Counted from the stretch's first letter, positions 47,679 to 59,580 are shown. The stretch is 64,000 bases of DNA from Hofstenia miamia (GCA_900660155.1 CABFPE010000769.1:79424-143423); one strand, 5' to 3'. Numbers and translations are program-made. The notes: generated from the sequence alone by a model not told the origin.

Positions 47679-47715
<37 letters not shown>
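47679..47715. repeat. (TA)n microsatellite
   Basis: TA run with one ATTAT interruption near the left end. Confidence 0.9.
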
Positions 47716-47722
<7 letters not shown>

Positions 47723-48324
47723 ATATTTTTTTATCTTTGATGTATCTTTGTAAAGTTAATATGCTTGGCGTTCAATCGTAACTTTATTGAAAATGTCATT
47801 GGTTGGTATTGAAGCTAAAATGGGTGGCTCATACTTCAATTTGAGTAATTAAAAAATGATTCTTTTGTCTTTGGAAAAGCATTCTATGTTTTGATTAGAC
47901 TATGGGAATAGGAAATTGAATGGAGAGTGCTGACAAATATTGAATCTATTCAAATTCATTCCCAGAGCGNTCATTGGCGTCAAGCACTAGGTTTGAGTGG
48001 CTTAAGCCTCCCTGTTTTTGAAAACCTTAATTTTTGCATATGATGTTATCAACTTTGTAATTATTCTTTTTAATTTTGTCCTCCTCTTAGTTGATTGTAA
48101 GAATCTTTGTAACAATAATATTATTATAATTACTGTAATTTTTAAAAATCCAATTTTTAGGTTAATAACTTCCAAATTACATTTTAGTACCATAGGTCAC
48201 TGGAATTTTATACATCAATGTATAAAATTATTAAGCATGCTTCAGTTATTATTTTATATAATAGCTATTGAACGCAAAATGACATCTTCTGTTATTTCAG
48301 CAAAGCTATTAAAGATCAATGAAT

Positions 48325-48610
48325 GTTGAAAACAGAGTACTCAGACCCGGCCTGAAATCGGGTTGGGTTCGGGTCCTTGGGAACAGTTCAAAATCAACAT
48401 TCTCAATATTCGTCAATCCAACTATTTGTTTGTTTGTTGGTTTACACTGGATATATAATTTTGGGTCAATTTCAAACTGTTTAGCTAGTTCAAGAAAAAA
48501 ATCGGTCTTTGTTAGGTATGTTCTAAAAGAATTTTAGCTTGATTTCAGAAAATAATCGGGTTGCGTTCAGGTCCAATTTCGAAAAAGTTTGAGTTTCGGG
48601 TCGGTTTTAA
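48325..48610 (+). repeat. GGGTCGGGTTC-rich dispersed repeat, copy 2
   Basis: GAAATCGGGTTGGGTTCGGG at 48353 and GAGTTTCGGGTCGGTTTT at 48588, with AATAATCGGGTTGCGTTCAG between. A patch of GGGT words in AT-rich DNA. Confidence 0.45.
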
Positions 48611-49524
48611 GTGTTAGCTAATATAAATTTTACAAAGTTTTTATCACATCAAGAAATGCTCTACAATCTTTCAGATTGGAAGAAGATCATTAGTGCTTAG
48701 CAATTCAGGATCTTTCTAAAAACGAGCATATAGAGATGTCTGGTAACTGAAAACAACTGAAATATCGGGCTTAATTAAAACCCAAGTGTATTTTTATTTA
48801 GCAAGAACTAATTTTTCACTTTTCTAATTGGGAATACTTTGACTCATGGCAACTTGCAGAATTTTATTAATGAGATTGGGAACATTATTTATTCGAAGGA
48901 ATTATTGCATATTATATTTTCTGTTTTTAGACTTGTCAATGCATATTATCGTACGTGCAAATTTAGCATACGAAACTCAGAAAAATTGCTAAGAGAATGC
49001 AGCAAAGAAAATTTTTGTGCCAGACTGAGCGCTGACAATCAATTTTTGCTAGAAATCATTTTTCAGGAAACTTGAGTTGTGTACAGAGGAATACCTGTTG
49101 TTGTTGTTTGAATTCATGAAGGCAAATTTTCCCATTATTAAATTGAATTTATTGACTTGTTGCTAGTGGTTTGAATAAATAAGTTTATCTAAAAAGCATG
49201 TTAAGTATGTAAATTAATGTGGGTTAAAAAGAACCGTTAATTTTCAAAAAATTTCACTCATTCATTATTCTTAAACAACTTGTTGTATTTTGAGTAGGAC
49301 AATCAGTTTTCTCACATCTACAAACACCTTTGATCAGTCTATTAAGAAATTTACATCCATGAAATTGTGAAAATTTGTCGCAATATCTGATGTCTTTGAA
49401 AACGATGACAGTTTTATGATGGAAATTTAGATTTCCTGAACTTTTTTAAAATTATCCCTAAAATTAAGGCTCAGATAATCATGATTTCTAAATCTTACCA
49501 TTAACTGGTTTCCTTACATATAGA

Positions 49525-49634
49525 TAGAGCACAGCAGATACCCATTGAGGCGTACCATGCGCAATTCATGGACGCGGCCCTGTCGGTATTGGGGTTGGAA
49601 AATTTGCAGACAAAGTAACGCCTGTGATCGAACG
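49525..49634. other. GC-rich island with splice-like borders
   Basis: A pyrimidine-rich stretch ending CATATAG at 49524 leads into about 110 bp of strikingly GC- and CG-rich sequence (GGACGCGGCCCTGTCGGTAT) that ends at ACG|GTAAGTG. The first plus frame is open through it (RYPLRRTMRNSWTRPCRYWG). It could be an exon of a nested plus-strand gene or a transposon remnant. No family recognised. Confidence 0.25.
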
Positions 49635-50769
49635 GTAAGTGAAAGAGAAGACACCCCCTTTCATGTGATGCCTTCTGATTGTTAATTAGTTCGAAGCGGA
49701 AGAAAAATTAAAATATTTTTCAAGAAATCTTGAACAATTTTGAGAAATTTCTGAGCTGTTTAAAATTAATGAGGTTTAATTTTTTGAGGATTTTGTCACC
49801 ACTGCTCTTTTTTTCAATGTTTCCACGGCATCATTTGGAAATCAAAGGCAGTACTAGCCCATCAATAAAATATGTTATCAGTCCTTCTTCTGCACATGTT
49901 GTAACTAAACTGACCATTATTCTCTGATTTTTAAGTCATTGAGGGAAAAATTTTATTCTATATATCAACAGCATAATTAGAAACGTCGATCAGATCTAAT
50001 ACAGAAACTAGCAGTGCATATAAAATTTCATTAAAATCACCAGGTTGCAATATTTTAATCAATTGTTGCATCACTTATATTACTGTAGTAAAACATTTTC
50101 AATTTGAAAACCTTTATTGAGATGCTTAGTCCTGACCGTGTGTGCTTAATAAATTTACAAAGTGATCAGCCGCAAATAAATGGGACTAGATTGTTTTTCA
50201 AAATTGATATCAATATCAGTGTTTGTCAGGTCATCCATTTGCTTATTTCAATACACTAATGCTGTATGTGATACTGTACTGAAAACCAGTTAGAAACGTT
50301 TGATTCGCCTTAGTTTATCAAATAAATTAATAGAAGTATGCTTGTATGATATCTGCAGTTGGTATTGGTTCATAGAAATTAAGATAAAAGCCAGAAACAT
50401 TGTAGTTGAACAATGTTGAAAATCCTTCCATCTTTATCCAAGTGACAAACAATAAAAACTGCGGAAATTCCGAACGATGGAATTCCAATAAATCCAAAGG
50501 AAATGCAGATATTGTAGTTAATGCATAGTCATCCTGCTTTGAATTTCCTTATTGCGCATTACTCTATGATCACAGAAAGTGTTATAATAATGCTTAAACT
50601 TTAAGTAGTTCGCGAAATTTGTAATTATGAAATTCATGATTAACAAAGAATCATAATATTAGATAAAGTGCCATATCACACCACCAAAAATATGATAAAT
50701 TTTTTAATTATTTAGAGAGTATTAATCGAAGTTAACTTCATGCCAGTAGTATGGCACAGAGCAGGAAGT

Positions 50770-51110
50770 GATGCACATCTTCCCGGACCTAGACCGAACT
50801 GGACTGAATATATTAGGACCAGACCCTACTATTAACTACTTAATCCTCTTTGGTCCATGGTCTTCTTCAGAGGATACTCTTACAATTAATATTGAATTAG
50901 TTATGATTTCAAAATATTTGATATTTTTAATATTCTGTTATACAAATAAGGCGTTAAACTACCAAAACTACCAAAAATTCTAATTTTCTGGGCTTCCGAT
51001 TTGCTTAGAACTCTTGAATGTAATAGATTATTTTTTCAATTCTATCTTTTCAAATAGCTCAGCCCAACCCCAGCCCAGCGCAGTTCTATTCGCGACCTTA
51101 ACTCCTGATA
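50770..51110 (+). repeat. GGGTCGGGTTC-rich dispersed repeat, copy 3
   Basis: CCCGGACCTAGACCGAACTG at 50786, ACCAGACCCTACTATT, then GCCCAACCCCAGCCCAGCG at 51062. Orientation and ends unclear. Confidence 0.35.
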
Positions 51111-51669
51111 ACAGAAGAAAGGACAGGACTGAGTATCATTCCGAATTAAGGTTAACAGTGTGTTGCCACAAAGTACCTTTAGTTGCATTTTACAACTTTC
51201 CATAATTTGAACTTATACCTTGTTTCTCTATTGTTTTGCTATATATTTTGCCATATTTCATTACAAATAGAGATTGACAATATGTGCTTGGATCTTAGAT
51301 ATTTCTTAAACTTGTTCAAATTATTTTCACTTTTAGCAAACATTTCATCCAAAATGACTACATGTATATTTCTCATTGATAGAGCTTAAGGAGTGTACTA
51401 AATTCAACCTCTTAATTAATTACAGACACGTAGGGGTAGGAAATTTTTAAGTGGAACGCTACAAATAGAATTTTCTAGTTCAAAAAATCAGTTGATTTTT
51501 ATCATTCACACAATAGATTATTGCCAACTTTTGGCAAATATTTGGAATGAAAATAATAGATCCAAAATCATAGTAAATTAACTTGCTTTTTGAAGTTATA
51601 AAACCAATACATGACACACAAAAGCTCTTTCAAAATTCTAGTTGGGAGATAACAACCAAGGCAGTGATG

Positions 51670-51910
51670 AGCATTCAATAAATGAGCTGTAACCGACCGG
51701 AACCGACTATCAATTCACTTGCCCGACCCTACTAACTCAAAAAACAAATTACTCAATATAAAAATGTATGAATTTCAACAAAATAAAGGCGAAATAGGGC
51801 ATTTTATTCAAATTACTATACCCAACAATTACCCGACGTAACCTGCTCCTTGAGCGTACACCACATGACCCAAATTCAAATTAATACGCCGAACACCCGC
51901 CAATGATTAA
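51670..51910 (+). repeat. GGGTCGGGTTC-rich dispersed repeat, copy 4
   Basis: GTAACCGACCGGAACCGACT near 51689, CCCGACCCTACT near 51722, ACCCGACGTAACCTGC near 51832 and CGCCGAACACCC near 51887. Confidence 0.4.
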
Positions 51911-52824
51911 TATATGTACTTTGATTGTCCTAGACATATATTTCATGAGAAATGGAAGCATCTGTGTTCTGTTGAGGGAGGGGTGTTTGCACAGTTCCCC
52001 ATTTGGGTGCGCCTCTCTCTCTAGAGGACGGAAATTTTAATGAAAAATTTTAAGAAAAAATCTCCTTTAACGAAGACACTTTTACTAAAAATTGCAAGCG
52101 GCGATTCAAATTAATCGTGATTCTTTATCATTAATATGCATCTACAATAGAGCTAAAATTTAACGCCATACCATAAAATTAATTAATTACGTACACTAAA
52201 TTTTTTTGTAATCTAGCCACACTACAAAAGGGAATTTTGAAAACTTTTAGCAAATAATGGGATAACGTTCAATTCTACTGTGTTTGTTTTAAAATATTCC
52301 GAAGTAGCATCAATATGCGATATGAACTACATAACCCCATGTTATTCCGCATCTTTTGCTACATTTCATCATTGAAAATAATAGAAAATTAAAAAATGTC
52401 TAACAATTTAAAACGTGTGTAACTTTATACCCAACCTGTATATGTAACGCTAGCTTACATCGTATTCTCTATAGAATAATTACATAGGTTAAGCTGCTGA
52501 ATCAGAACAGATAAAATAGGACATGCCATTATTGAATTAGGACATGATAGAACCAGGACAGAATTGTTGTAAGTCACAACACTAGTTGGAATAATCATAC
52601 TATATAGTTCTGAGACAGTTCATGAACATAACTCTCGCTTGTTAAGCTTTCTCTTGATGTTCCATAATATTATTTCAATAAAGTTATTTGCATTAGGCAT
52701 TTTAATAAGCTCTACTCTTTCTTCTTCTTTAGTAAGAGATTTAGAAAAATTTAACAAATTTAACCTTCTTTGTTAATATTTCATTCACGTGTTCAGGATA
52801 AGGGTCATTATCCATGTAGTAAGA

Positions 52825-53083
52825 CATGGACGTAGCGAGGGGGCGGTGACTGCGACTCCTCTTGAAATTAAAGGAGGACGATTGCTAACTAAGTGTTGCA
52901 AAAAATTAGTAAAATTTTGAAATATTCGTTAAAATAAAGAATGATAAATAACTGGTAAAACATACTGTAATTTTCACATATAAGTTCTGTATTAATCCTT
53001 TTTGCGCGTACTAAAATATAATTTCCTATTTCTCTCAAACCATTCCCCTTTCGGAAACTTTGATATTTTTGGCTACGCCCTTG
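52825..53083. mobile_element. Small MITE-like element with GGCGTAGC-type inverted ends
   Basis: Left CATGGACGTAGCGAGGGGG; right read inward CAAGGGCGTAGCCAAAAA, 11 of the first 14 bases equal. CAxGGCGTAGCCA ends are common in invertebrate hAT-like MITEs. No clear target duplication. Confidence 0.45.
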
Positions 53084-53969
53084 ATATCAATTGGCCTTAC
53101 TTTAGTCAAAGCAACTTGTATTTATGTTTTCATAGATTTTCTAAATAAAGAGTGTACTTTTTTGATGTTATTCAAGCCAGAGCAGTTCAAAACTTGGCTC
53201 TACTAAACATTAAATCAAATCAACAGTTACAATTGCGCTTAATTATTTCAATTTAATATTATAAATATGCATGGAGTACATTATTAGTATAGCTTGAATT
53301 TTTTATTAAGCTTGCGTGGTAGCAGTGATCCATCAATAAAGCAGAAAATTATGACCCGCTGAAAATCTTTCTTGGTTTCAGTATATTTGATTGAACAACT
53401 TGCGAATATACATAATTTAATAATTTTCATAAAATTCGAAACAGAGTTTGATACTTGAGTGACTTATTGATAAATAAAACTACAAATTTACATGATAGAT
53501 TTTTATTTTAACTGTTTTATATGTCTACCATTTCTATAAATTATATTTATTTTTTATAATTGTTTGTTTTAGATATTGTTCCATTAATATGGCATTGATT
53601 TCCATTTAAATGGGTCATTATGGAATTAAAATGGTAAGAAATGGTATTTAGAGTTCCACGATATTACAATTATTGTTCCATTAAATGCATTAAAATGCCA
53701 TTAAAAAGAAATGTATTCCATTCTCTTTAACATATGCTACCAAATATGTAATTTATTATATTTTCGCGTTATGGACAACCCTAATGGACAGCTCTGTGCA
53801 TACTAGGTACTACATCAGTACTGCATAGGACTTCATAGAAAAGCTCTTCTAATAATGGTTTGTGAAAATATAGCGTAAAACTTCAAATTCAAGGTTGATA
53901 TCGTGAGTTTTAGTAATATAAATTAGTAACCGGTTATTTTATATTCCAATTAATATAACGCTTACTAAC

Positions 53970-54302
53970 CTTTTTAAGTTGTTCAATTCTTGCACTGTCA
54001 TTCATAGACATGGGGTAATTAACGCACTTATCATACATCGTATCATTTTTCCCATAGCTTAGTTCGCAAATTTCTTGATGCAACCCATACATCGCTGAAA
54101 AAAAAGTATGGATTGTGGCACTTCGGTCAGCAATATAGGTCTCCATTTCATGATTGGCTTCAAAGATCTGGAAAGTTATTGCTCCCAAGATCAAATACAG
54201 GCTTAAGATAAAAAATAAAAAGATTCCTATAAAAACCTTTATCAAGAAAATGTTTCCCGTAACCTTTGAATTGAAAGAAATGTTGAGGAACAAACCTCGC
54301 AT
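53970..54302 (-). CDS. Two-pore-domain (K2P) potassium channel, exon 1: N-terminus, M1, cap
   Basis: First coding exon of a plasma-membrane leak K+ channel subunit; K2P subunits dimerise, each giving two pore loops. ATG at 54302 is the first Met after an in-frame TGA 12 nt upstream. It encodes residues 1-111: a short N-terminus, M1 (about 17-47, ILSLYLILGAITFQIFE, the K2P Y-L-x-L-G-A-x-x-F-Q-x-x-E signature), then the extracellular cap with Cys79 and Cys93 and sequons at Asn86 and Asn101. The donor is AAAAAG|GTTAGT, phase 0. The four exons (333+136+171+323 nt) total 963 nt, exactly 320 codons plus stop, with matching phases throughout. All hallmarks are present and I see no break. Subfamily cannot be set by eye; TIGYG/TIGYGD filters argue against TWIK-1 proper. 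Exon joins are inferred, not tested by transcript. Confidence 0.93.
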
Positions 54303-54586
54303 TATAATGCATCAAAAGCATTGCGAAATGTTTCCTTAAAGATTGAGCAATTGGAAAAAACAACCAATCAATTCAAAGTAAACACTTTTAAGAATGGAAA
54401 ATATTAAATCTAAACGGAGCTCAATAACTTTAACAAACTAGTTTAACCATCTAATGTTTTCATTCTAAACTCGTAAAATAACTAAGCCTTAAATAACGCA
54501 GTAAATAATGAAAATATATTAAATTTGAAAACACCACTGCTGGGTAAAGAATCGTCTCATTTTTCATTTTCATCTTTAATTTAAAC

Positions 54587-54738
54587 CTGTTCGCGAACTG
54601 GTCCGGGTGCGACGACCTCCATTTTTGCACTCTTGGACGGAACTTGGTTGATTGATAATAATAATCATGTGTCCCAATTAGTGACAGAATTTTTGGAATC
54701 AAAAGGACAGAGAAACAAGTGACAAGCTCCATATTCAA
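54587..54738 (-). CDS. Candidate signal-peptide exon 5' of the channel gene
   Basis: Minus-strand ATG at 54738 opens MNMELVTCFSVLLIPKILSL, a plausible signal peptide, then THDYYYQSTKFRPRV and KWRSSHPDQFANR. The last part is unusually CG-rich (CGTCGCACCCGGACCAG), which suggests coding. A possible donor, AACAG|GTTTAA, lies at 54587; unspliced, the frame runs on to a stop near 54460. It is not in frame with the channel ATG. It may be a 5' exon with an upstream ORF or an independent small gene. Weak. Confidence 0.25.
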
Positions 54739-54932
54739 ATGATTTCAATCTTGAAGGTTACTGGTTGCTCACAAAGTTGTGCAGTATGAGCACTTTTGCA
54801 AATGAAGAAGAATTCAAGGATTTCCTTGTTGGTGCATTGCACTCTATTGACAAATCTAAATTTCTAAACATTTTTGACAAAATGAGAGAAAGTTTCTTAT
54901 GTGTCATCGATGTATTAGGTGATTATGTATAA
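54723..54932 (+). CDS. Candidate coding fragment, unrecognised
   Basis: The plus strand is open for 69 codons to TAA at 54930-54932. It reads NLEGYWLLTKLCSMSTFANE, EEFKDFLVGALHSIDKSKFL, NIFDKMRESFLCVIDVLGDY. Composition is protein-like (amphipathic helices, balanced charges). Met at residue 22 of the frame could start a 48-residue peptide. It could be an exon of a helical-repeat protein or a retrocopy. It diverges from the channel gene; no family assigned. Confidence 0.3.
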   Translation, partial: QAPYSNDFNLEGYWLLTKLCSMSTFANEEEFKDFLVGALHSIDKSKFLNIFDKMRESFLCVIDVLGDYV

Positions 54933-55239
54933 ATATATGTCTGTTTCACATTGATATCATTTTTCTCACAATTCCTGGGAACAGATTCTCATTACTTTCT
55001 GAACACACCAAGTACATAGCACTGTATTTAGAAATTGCTGTTTCCTGTACCAAACACGACATGAAAAAAGAATGTCACAAAATGTGCACTTATACAAACT
55101 TTATTCATTAATATTATACATGTACTATCAAACCTAAACTAATAAATATAAACGCTTCACGTGAAACTTAGTCATAAATTCAGTTAACACCCATACACAC
55201 TTTCATCATTATAGGCAACGTTCCTGACATAAACTGCCC

Positions 55240-55315
55240 ATAGTGGCGCTCGTTCGAGGACAAGCGCGTAGCCAAGGGGGCGCTCACCCCCTTTCTCAAG
55301 AGAGGATAAGAGCTG
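55240..55315. mobile_element. hAT-like GCGTAGCCAAGGGGGCG end
   Basis: AAGCGCGTAGCCAAGGGGG then CGCTCACCCCC. Same type of terminal word as at 52825; the partner end was not identified. Confidence 0.35.
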
Positions 55316-55319
55316 AGAG

Positions 55320-56040
55320 GCCATTCCGGTTGTTACCTACAAGTAAGGAAAGATAAGGGTGTCAATGTTAGTGGAATGGCCGGGTATGGATAAAGAATTA
55401 AAAACGTTTAAAGCAATAGTATAATGTAAAAACGACCATGTCAAAAAATTAACCACCTCTTATGGGAACTTATTAGCAGTTTATTTTTAAATGATAAAGA
55501 AGCTCTAAAGCGTTTTATAATTGTTATATTAATTTGTTTTTGAACACTTCAATGCGTTTTCAAAATATAGCAATAACCTAGGGTGTAGGTGTCTTCTCAC
55601 TTCACATTTCAATAGGCTTTTCATTATTAGAAAAAATTGAATATAATTTCTATATACGCATTTATGCTTTCGTTAATACATCAAAATGGTGCCAGTAAAT
55701 ATGTGGTTTAAATTTTTTATTTAAGAGCAATATGTTAACTGCTACCAAAATGATCACAACTAAACAAAGGATACTATTATGTGATCAACGCCGAAAACTT
55801 ATTGGTTTTGTATAGTTTTCTTTCGTGTTAGTATTTAGTCATTCATACATTAGTTGGTGTAAATTGAATCTACGGGTGTTCAGGGGTTACGGCATGGGTA
55901 AACTAACATCTTAAGGGCTTGAATGAGTATCAAAACACATTACTCGCACATCCTTCCTCTAGATCAAGGATGGGCATTTGTTGAACAAATCCATACGTGT
56001 TGGCGAATTATCCGCATCAATGCAAATTAGAGAGTGCAAT
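55320..56040. other. Nothing recognised
   Basis: AT-rich without open frames or repeat ends. Confidence 0.35.
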
Positions 56041-56049
56041 ATGAGGTAA

Positions 56050-56440
56050 GCATGGACCAAACTCGATCCGATTGGAAGATTTACTACCCGAACCGACAAG
56101 ACCAAAAAATTTAATACTTGGATCCGACACGACTCGACGTTGACTTTGATGTTTTGGACCTCTGTACAATCAAATGTTCATTAACAACAATCATTTTCTC
56201 ATAGGAGAAACAGAAATTCATTGGTATTACATAGAATCTTGGATCTTTCTCAAATCAAGCGGTGATTAACATCAGTGATTTGTATTAATCAATCTAATCT
56301 TTGTATCCGAAATCGACTCCAAATCTGAAATCGGGTTGGGTTTAATCGGTATAAATTGGATACAAAAAAATTGTGAAGCGGATGCGGATTGTCTGGAAAA
56401 AAATTCGGTTTTTCTTGGATTTCCAATTTTTTCTCACATA
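56050..56440 (+). repeat. GGGTCGGGTTC-rich dispersed repeat, copy 5
   Basis: Begins ACTCGATCCGATTGG and CTACCCGAACCGACAAG, ends AAATCGGGTTGGGTTTAATC. The middle (CTCAAATCAAGCGGTGATTA) matches the copy at 42235, so the two are one family of about 250-400 bp. Confidence 0.5.
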
Positions 56441-56638
56441 TGCATTGGGCATTTTAAACAACGTATGTTGTTACGGATTTTGTTTAGGATGTTTGAAAAG
56501 TTTCAGACTTGATGCAAATTGAAGAATGTCAATCAATGCTTACCTTTACTCTAGAGGGTTTGGGTGAATCAAAGTGTCTATTCCGAAATAGAAGGGGAAC
56601 CTCATTTTGGCTTGAATTAAAAGTTTGTGCAAAAGAAG

Positions 56639-56639
<1 letters not shown>

Positions 56640-56672
<33 letters not shown>
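56640..56672. repeat. (TA)n microsatellite ending at an assembly join (n at 56673)
   Basis: TA run; the single n marks a contig end in the repeat. Confidence 0.95.
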
Positions 56673-56789
56673 NATTCAGATATGGGAATGGAAGAGGTCC
56701 ATTAAAAGGAACGAAAGGCGACCATGCTAGAATAAATTTATATTGTGTGGATAGTGGATTATGTGAAGCACTAGCAAATTATAATTCAA

Positions 56790-56792
<3 letters not shown>

Positions 56793-56829
<37 letters not shown>
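56793..56829. repeat. (TA)n microsatellite
   Basis: Uninterrupted TA run directly left of the TIR element. Confidence 0.95.
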
Positions 56830-56831
<2 letters not shown>

Positions 56832-56832
<1 letters not shown>

Positions 56833-57200
56833 GCCTGTCTTTTGAAATCAATTCAATTTCAATTCAATTAGCATTCAAAAATTGGAATATTGATTCGATT
56901 TGATTATTGAAAACTAAGCTTGATTTAAACATTTATTTCCTATTTGCTCTTATAAACACAAGACTATCAAAAGTTTCAGGTTTGAATATTTGTCTGACGT
57001 ATTGCTTAAGACGTGTTATAAAGTGCTGCTTATAATGTATCTAAAAATTTTACATGTATTGCATTAACTGTTTACTTGTTCAAATAAGCAATAAACATTT
57101 ATTCAGCTAAAACTTGTAAAAATTATAGTGAAAACAAAATATATGTACATTGAAATGCACGTTTTTATGTATATGTCACTTCTAGTGCAAAAGACAGGCT
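56832..57200. mobile_element. 369-bp MITE-like element with perfect 13-bp inverted ends
   Basis: AGCCTGTCTTTTG at 56832-56844 and its exact complement CAAAAGACAGGCT at 57188-57200. The interior starts with a run of CAATTCAATTTCAATTCAAT and has no coding capacity. It sits against a TA microsatellite, so a target duplication is hard to judge. Confidence 0.6.
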
Positions 57201-58624
57201 ATAAACCAGTGACATCGCAAGATGGTGGATTTATTAATTTCTTGGTATGATGAATTAAACTTCATAATATACAGCCATAAGAAGAATTTGAATGTTTTTG
57301 AATAAATTTTGTTTTCTATTGAAAATTTCAATAGTTTTATATACCTTAGACACAGGAATAATTTTTATCACAAATGTTCACCATAAAAGTCAAGGATGTG
57401 TCAAAATCCCAAGATTCCTAGATTTGCAAGTAGTGGATAAAATGGCTTTTGACTTTAAAAATACGATGGGGCATATGAAGCACATGGGGTAGGGAATACC
57501 ACTGCAGATAGAAGCTATGGCTCTTGTTTTACATAAATGTTGACCTATTTTAAATTTTGATCTAGATTGGCATTGAAATTTTGGTCTCATGCATTCAATC
57601 CGTTGATCTCTAAGTATAAGAAAAAATAAATATTAACCTTAAACTGCAAGGGAATTTTTTAAAATTTTTCATGATCATATAAAAATTTTTTACCCGCTTA
57701 TAGTTCAGAAATTATTAACGCTATGTTCTATCTGAAACAGTCTTAGACACGGCGCGCCTCAATGGGTTTGGAATATCTTTGCATGTATCCAGAAACAGTC
57801 AAAGTTCTTGACTTAAAATCTTATAAATACATGAACAGTAAGTATGGAGAGAATTTAAATCTTTTTTAAAAATTTTTTATGCTTTTCATCAGTTTCAGCC
57901 ACAGCAATGTGCTCTAATGGAAATTTTCATGACTTTTGGTCATGCTTTAAGATTTTTAAATTTGTTAATACTTTAGGCTTGGAGAGAATTCTTTTTAAAT
58001 GTGGAAAAACGCTTTGTTCTTTAAAATGGACGATAGACAGCTTAAGATTAATTATTCTTGTTTTTCATTAACAATTGCAATGAAAACAAATTCCCATAAA
58101 TAGACTATTAGTAACATGAAGTTGTCATAGGCTTACATATGCTATAAAAGATGGTAGGATTGCATCATTTCTGCAATGACTTTGTCATTTATCCAGAATT
58201 ATTATAAATATAAAACATCATCTAATTTATGAATTTATAAAATTAGTGTTCTTTTTAATACAGAAAAAATTATTTTCGTGATACAATTGGTTGCATAAGA
58301 ACAATGACTAAATAATTTGCAGCAAAAAATATTTGTTCACGTTTTCACTATTTCTCTTATGTTTTACTGTAAAGCTAATTGGCAAGGAAAGCATAGCAAT
58401 TAATAAAATTGCTTAATTATTCCGCATCCGCATTACTTAGCAGAATATTCTTAAAAGTATTGGAGAAATAATAAAACGCAATTCACATAGAATGAATACG
58501 TTCTTAGTTTTAGGAATTATTCAATACATTAGTGATGAAAATTATGTAATTCCAGTAAAAATGTCTTCTGCAACAGAAAAAGCTTCGAACTGGTAGACGT
58601 TATGCAAAAAATGTAGAGGAAGGA

Positions 58625-59440
58625 TTTGTTTTAAAATAATGAACTTCTTTCAAAATCGCCAGCAAAGAGTTATACTTAATGGCGAAAAATCCAAATATAC
58701 TATAACTAACTGCGGCGTGCCTCTGGACACAGTTCTAGGTCCCATCCTATTGCAATCGACGTGAATGACAGAACCAAAAATGTAAAATACAGTAAAATTT
58801 ATCAATATGCAGACGATACCTGTCTTATAAGTACTAATTAAATGTTTTTAAAGCAACTAAAGACCTGCAAAATGATATTGAAAATCTAAACATATTTCAC
58901 AAATAATCAACTGAAAGTAAATATTGAAAAATCACAATTTAATATATTCGCTCCTAAGACATTCAAAAATCTCACAAAAAACATTGAACTTAATATAAAT
59001 CATGTACCAATATAGCAAAGTAATCGACAATGATTTAAATTTCGAACAATTCTTAATGTCAAAAATTAGAAAAATGGCATCTGGGGTTAGGTATCATTTT
59101 AGAAATATTTCAAATGCATATCACAAACAATTTATAAATGCTTTCAAAATTGCTCATATCTCTAATTAATTAATTGGTATGGAATAACTTAGGTCATAAA
59201 ATTCAACTCGGAAAAAACTACAAGAATTCAGACAAAAATTGCTCAGATTCCTCTTTAATAGACAATGCATTCTTAACGACCATAACACACTACCCTCATT
59301 TGAAAATTTTGTATAGCACAAGAAAGCCACACACAAATTTTTATTTTATATATTTTATTATTATTATTTTTAAATACATGTATTTATAGTTTGTAGCTTT
59401 TGTGCTAGTTTGCAGCAATAAATTTGCTTTGACTCTCTAA
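58625..59440 (+). mobile_element. LINE RT-to-3' end fragment inserted in copy B
   Basis: FFQNRQQRVILNGEKSKYTI, then SKIYQYADDT, match the LINE at 13.3-17.5 kb (FLQNRQQRVILNGKKSKYII, KIYQYADD). NIEKSQFNIF and the 3' end TTTTGTGCTAGTTTGCAGCA, AATAAATTTG are shared with it too. It starts inside the RT domain (5'-truncated) and has several frame breaks. Same orientation as the copy at 31.7 kb. Confidence 0.75.
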
Positions 59441-59489
59441 GGCAAACTTACTAATAAAAAATTAATGAAATGACGTTTTATCCCTGATT

Positions 59490-59580
59490 TTAGACTGGAC
59501 TTCCAACTCCAATCTCGGCACGACTTAGCTCGATTTAATCCTTGCAACTGATATGTAAAACTTTATAACGATTATCGACA
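59490..59580 (+). repeat. Degenerate CCGAAC/CTCGG-rich repeat patch
   Basis: GGACTTCCAACTCCAATCTC, GGCACGACTTAGCTCG. Resembles the GGGTCGGG family in word content only. A second patch (GACCCGACACGATTCCCCC) lies at 60317. Confidence 0.25.

Larger units (their letters stand above)
45438..53969 (-). other. K2P intron 1 (8.5 kb)
   Basis: Donor AAAAAG|GTTAGT at 53969, acceptor TATTTAG at 45438. It contains a LINE tail, one well-bounded hAT-like element, other MITE-like pieces and a GC-rich island, listed separately. 47115-48320, 49640-50760, 51900-52820 and 53090-53930 show nothing I recognise beyond microsatellites. Confidence 0.85.

Noticed and set aside
54154-54363. Overlapping ORFs on both strands within K2P exon 1
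   Set aside because: The channel frame has family motifs and correct splice phases; the others are by-products, although the minus-strand one could be joined in phase to the exon at 54587.
56627-56845. ORFs rich in Tyr-Ile repeats
   Set aside because: They are translations of TA microsatellites; the linking sequence alone shows no family.
57347-57491. Possible exon (DTGIIFITNVHHKSQGCVKI...) between TATACCTTAG and GGG|GTAGGG
   Set aside because: Borders are acceptable but there is no phase partner nearby and an opposite-strand frame is equally open.
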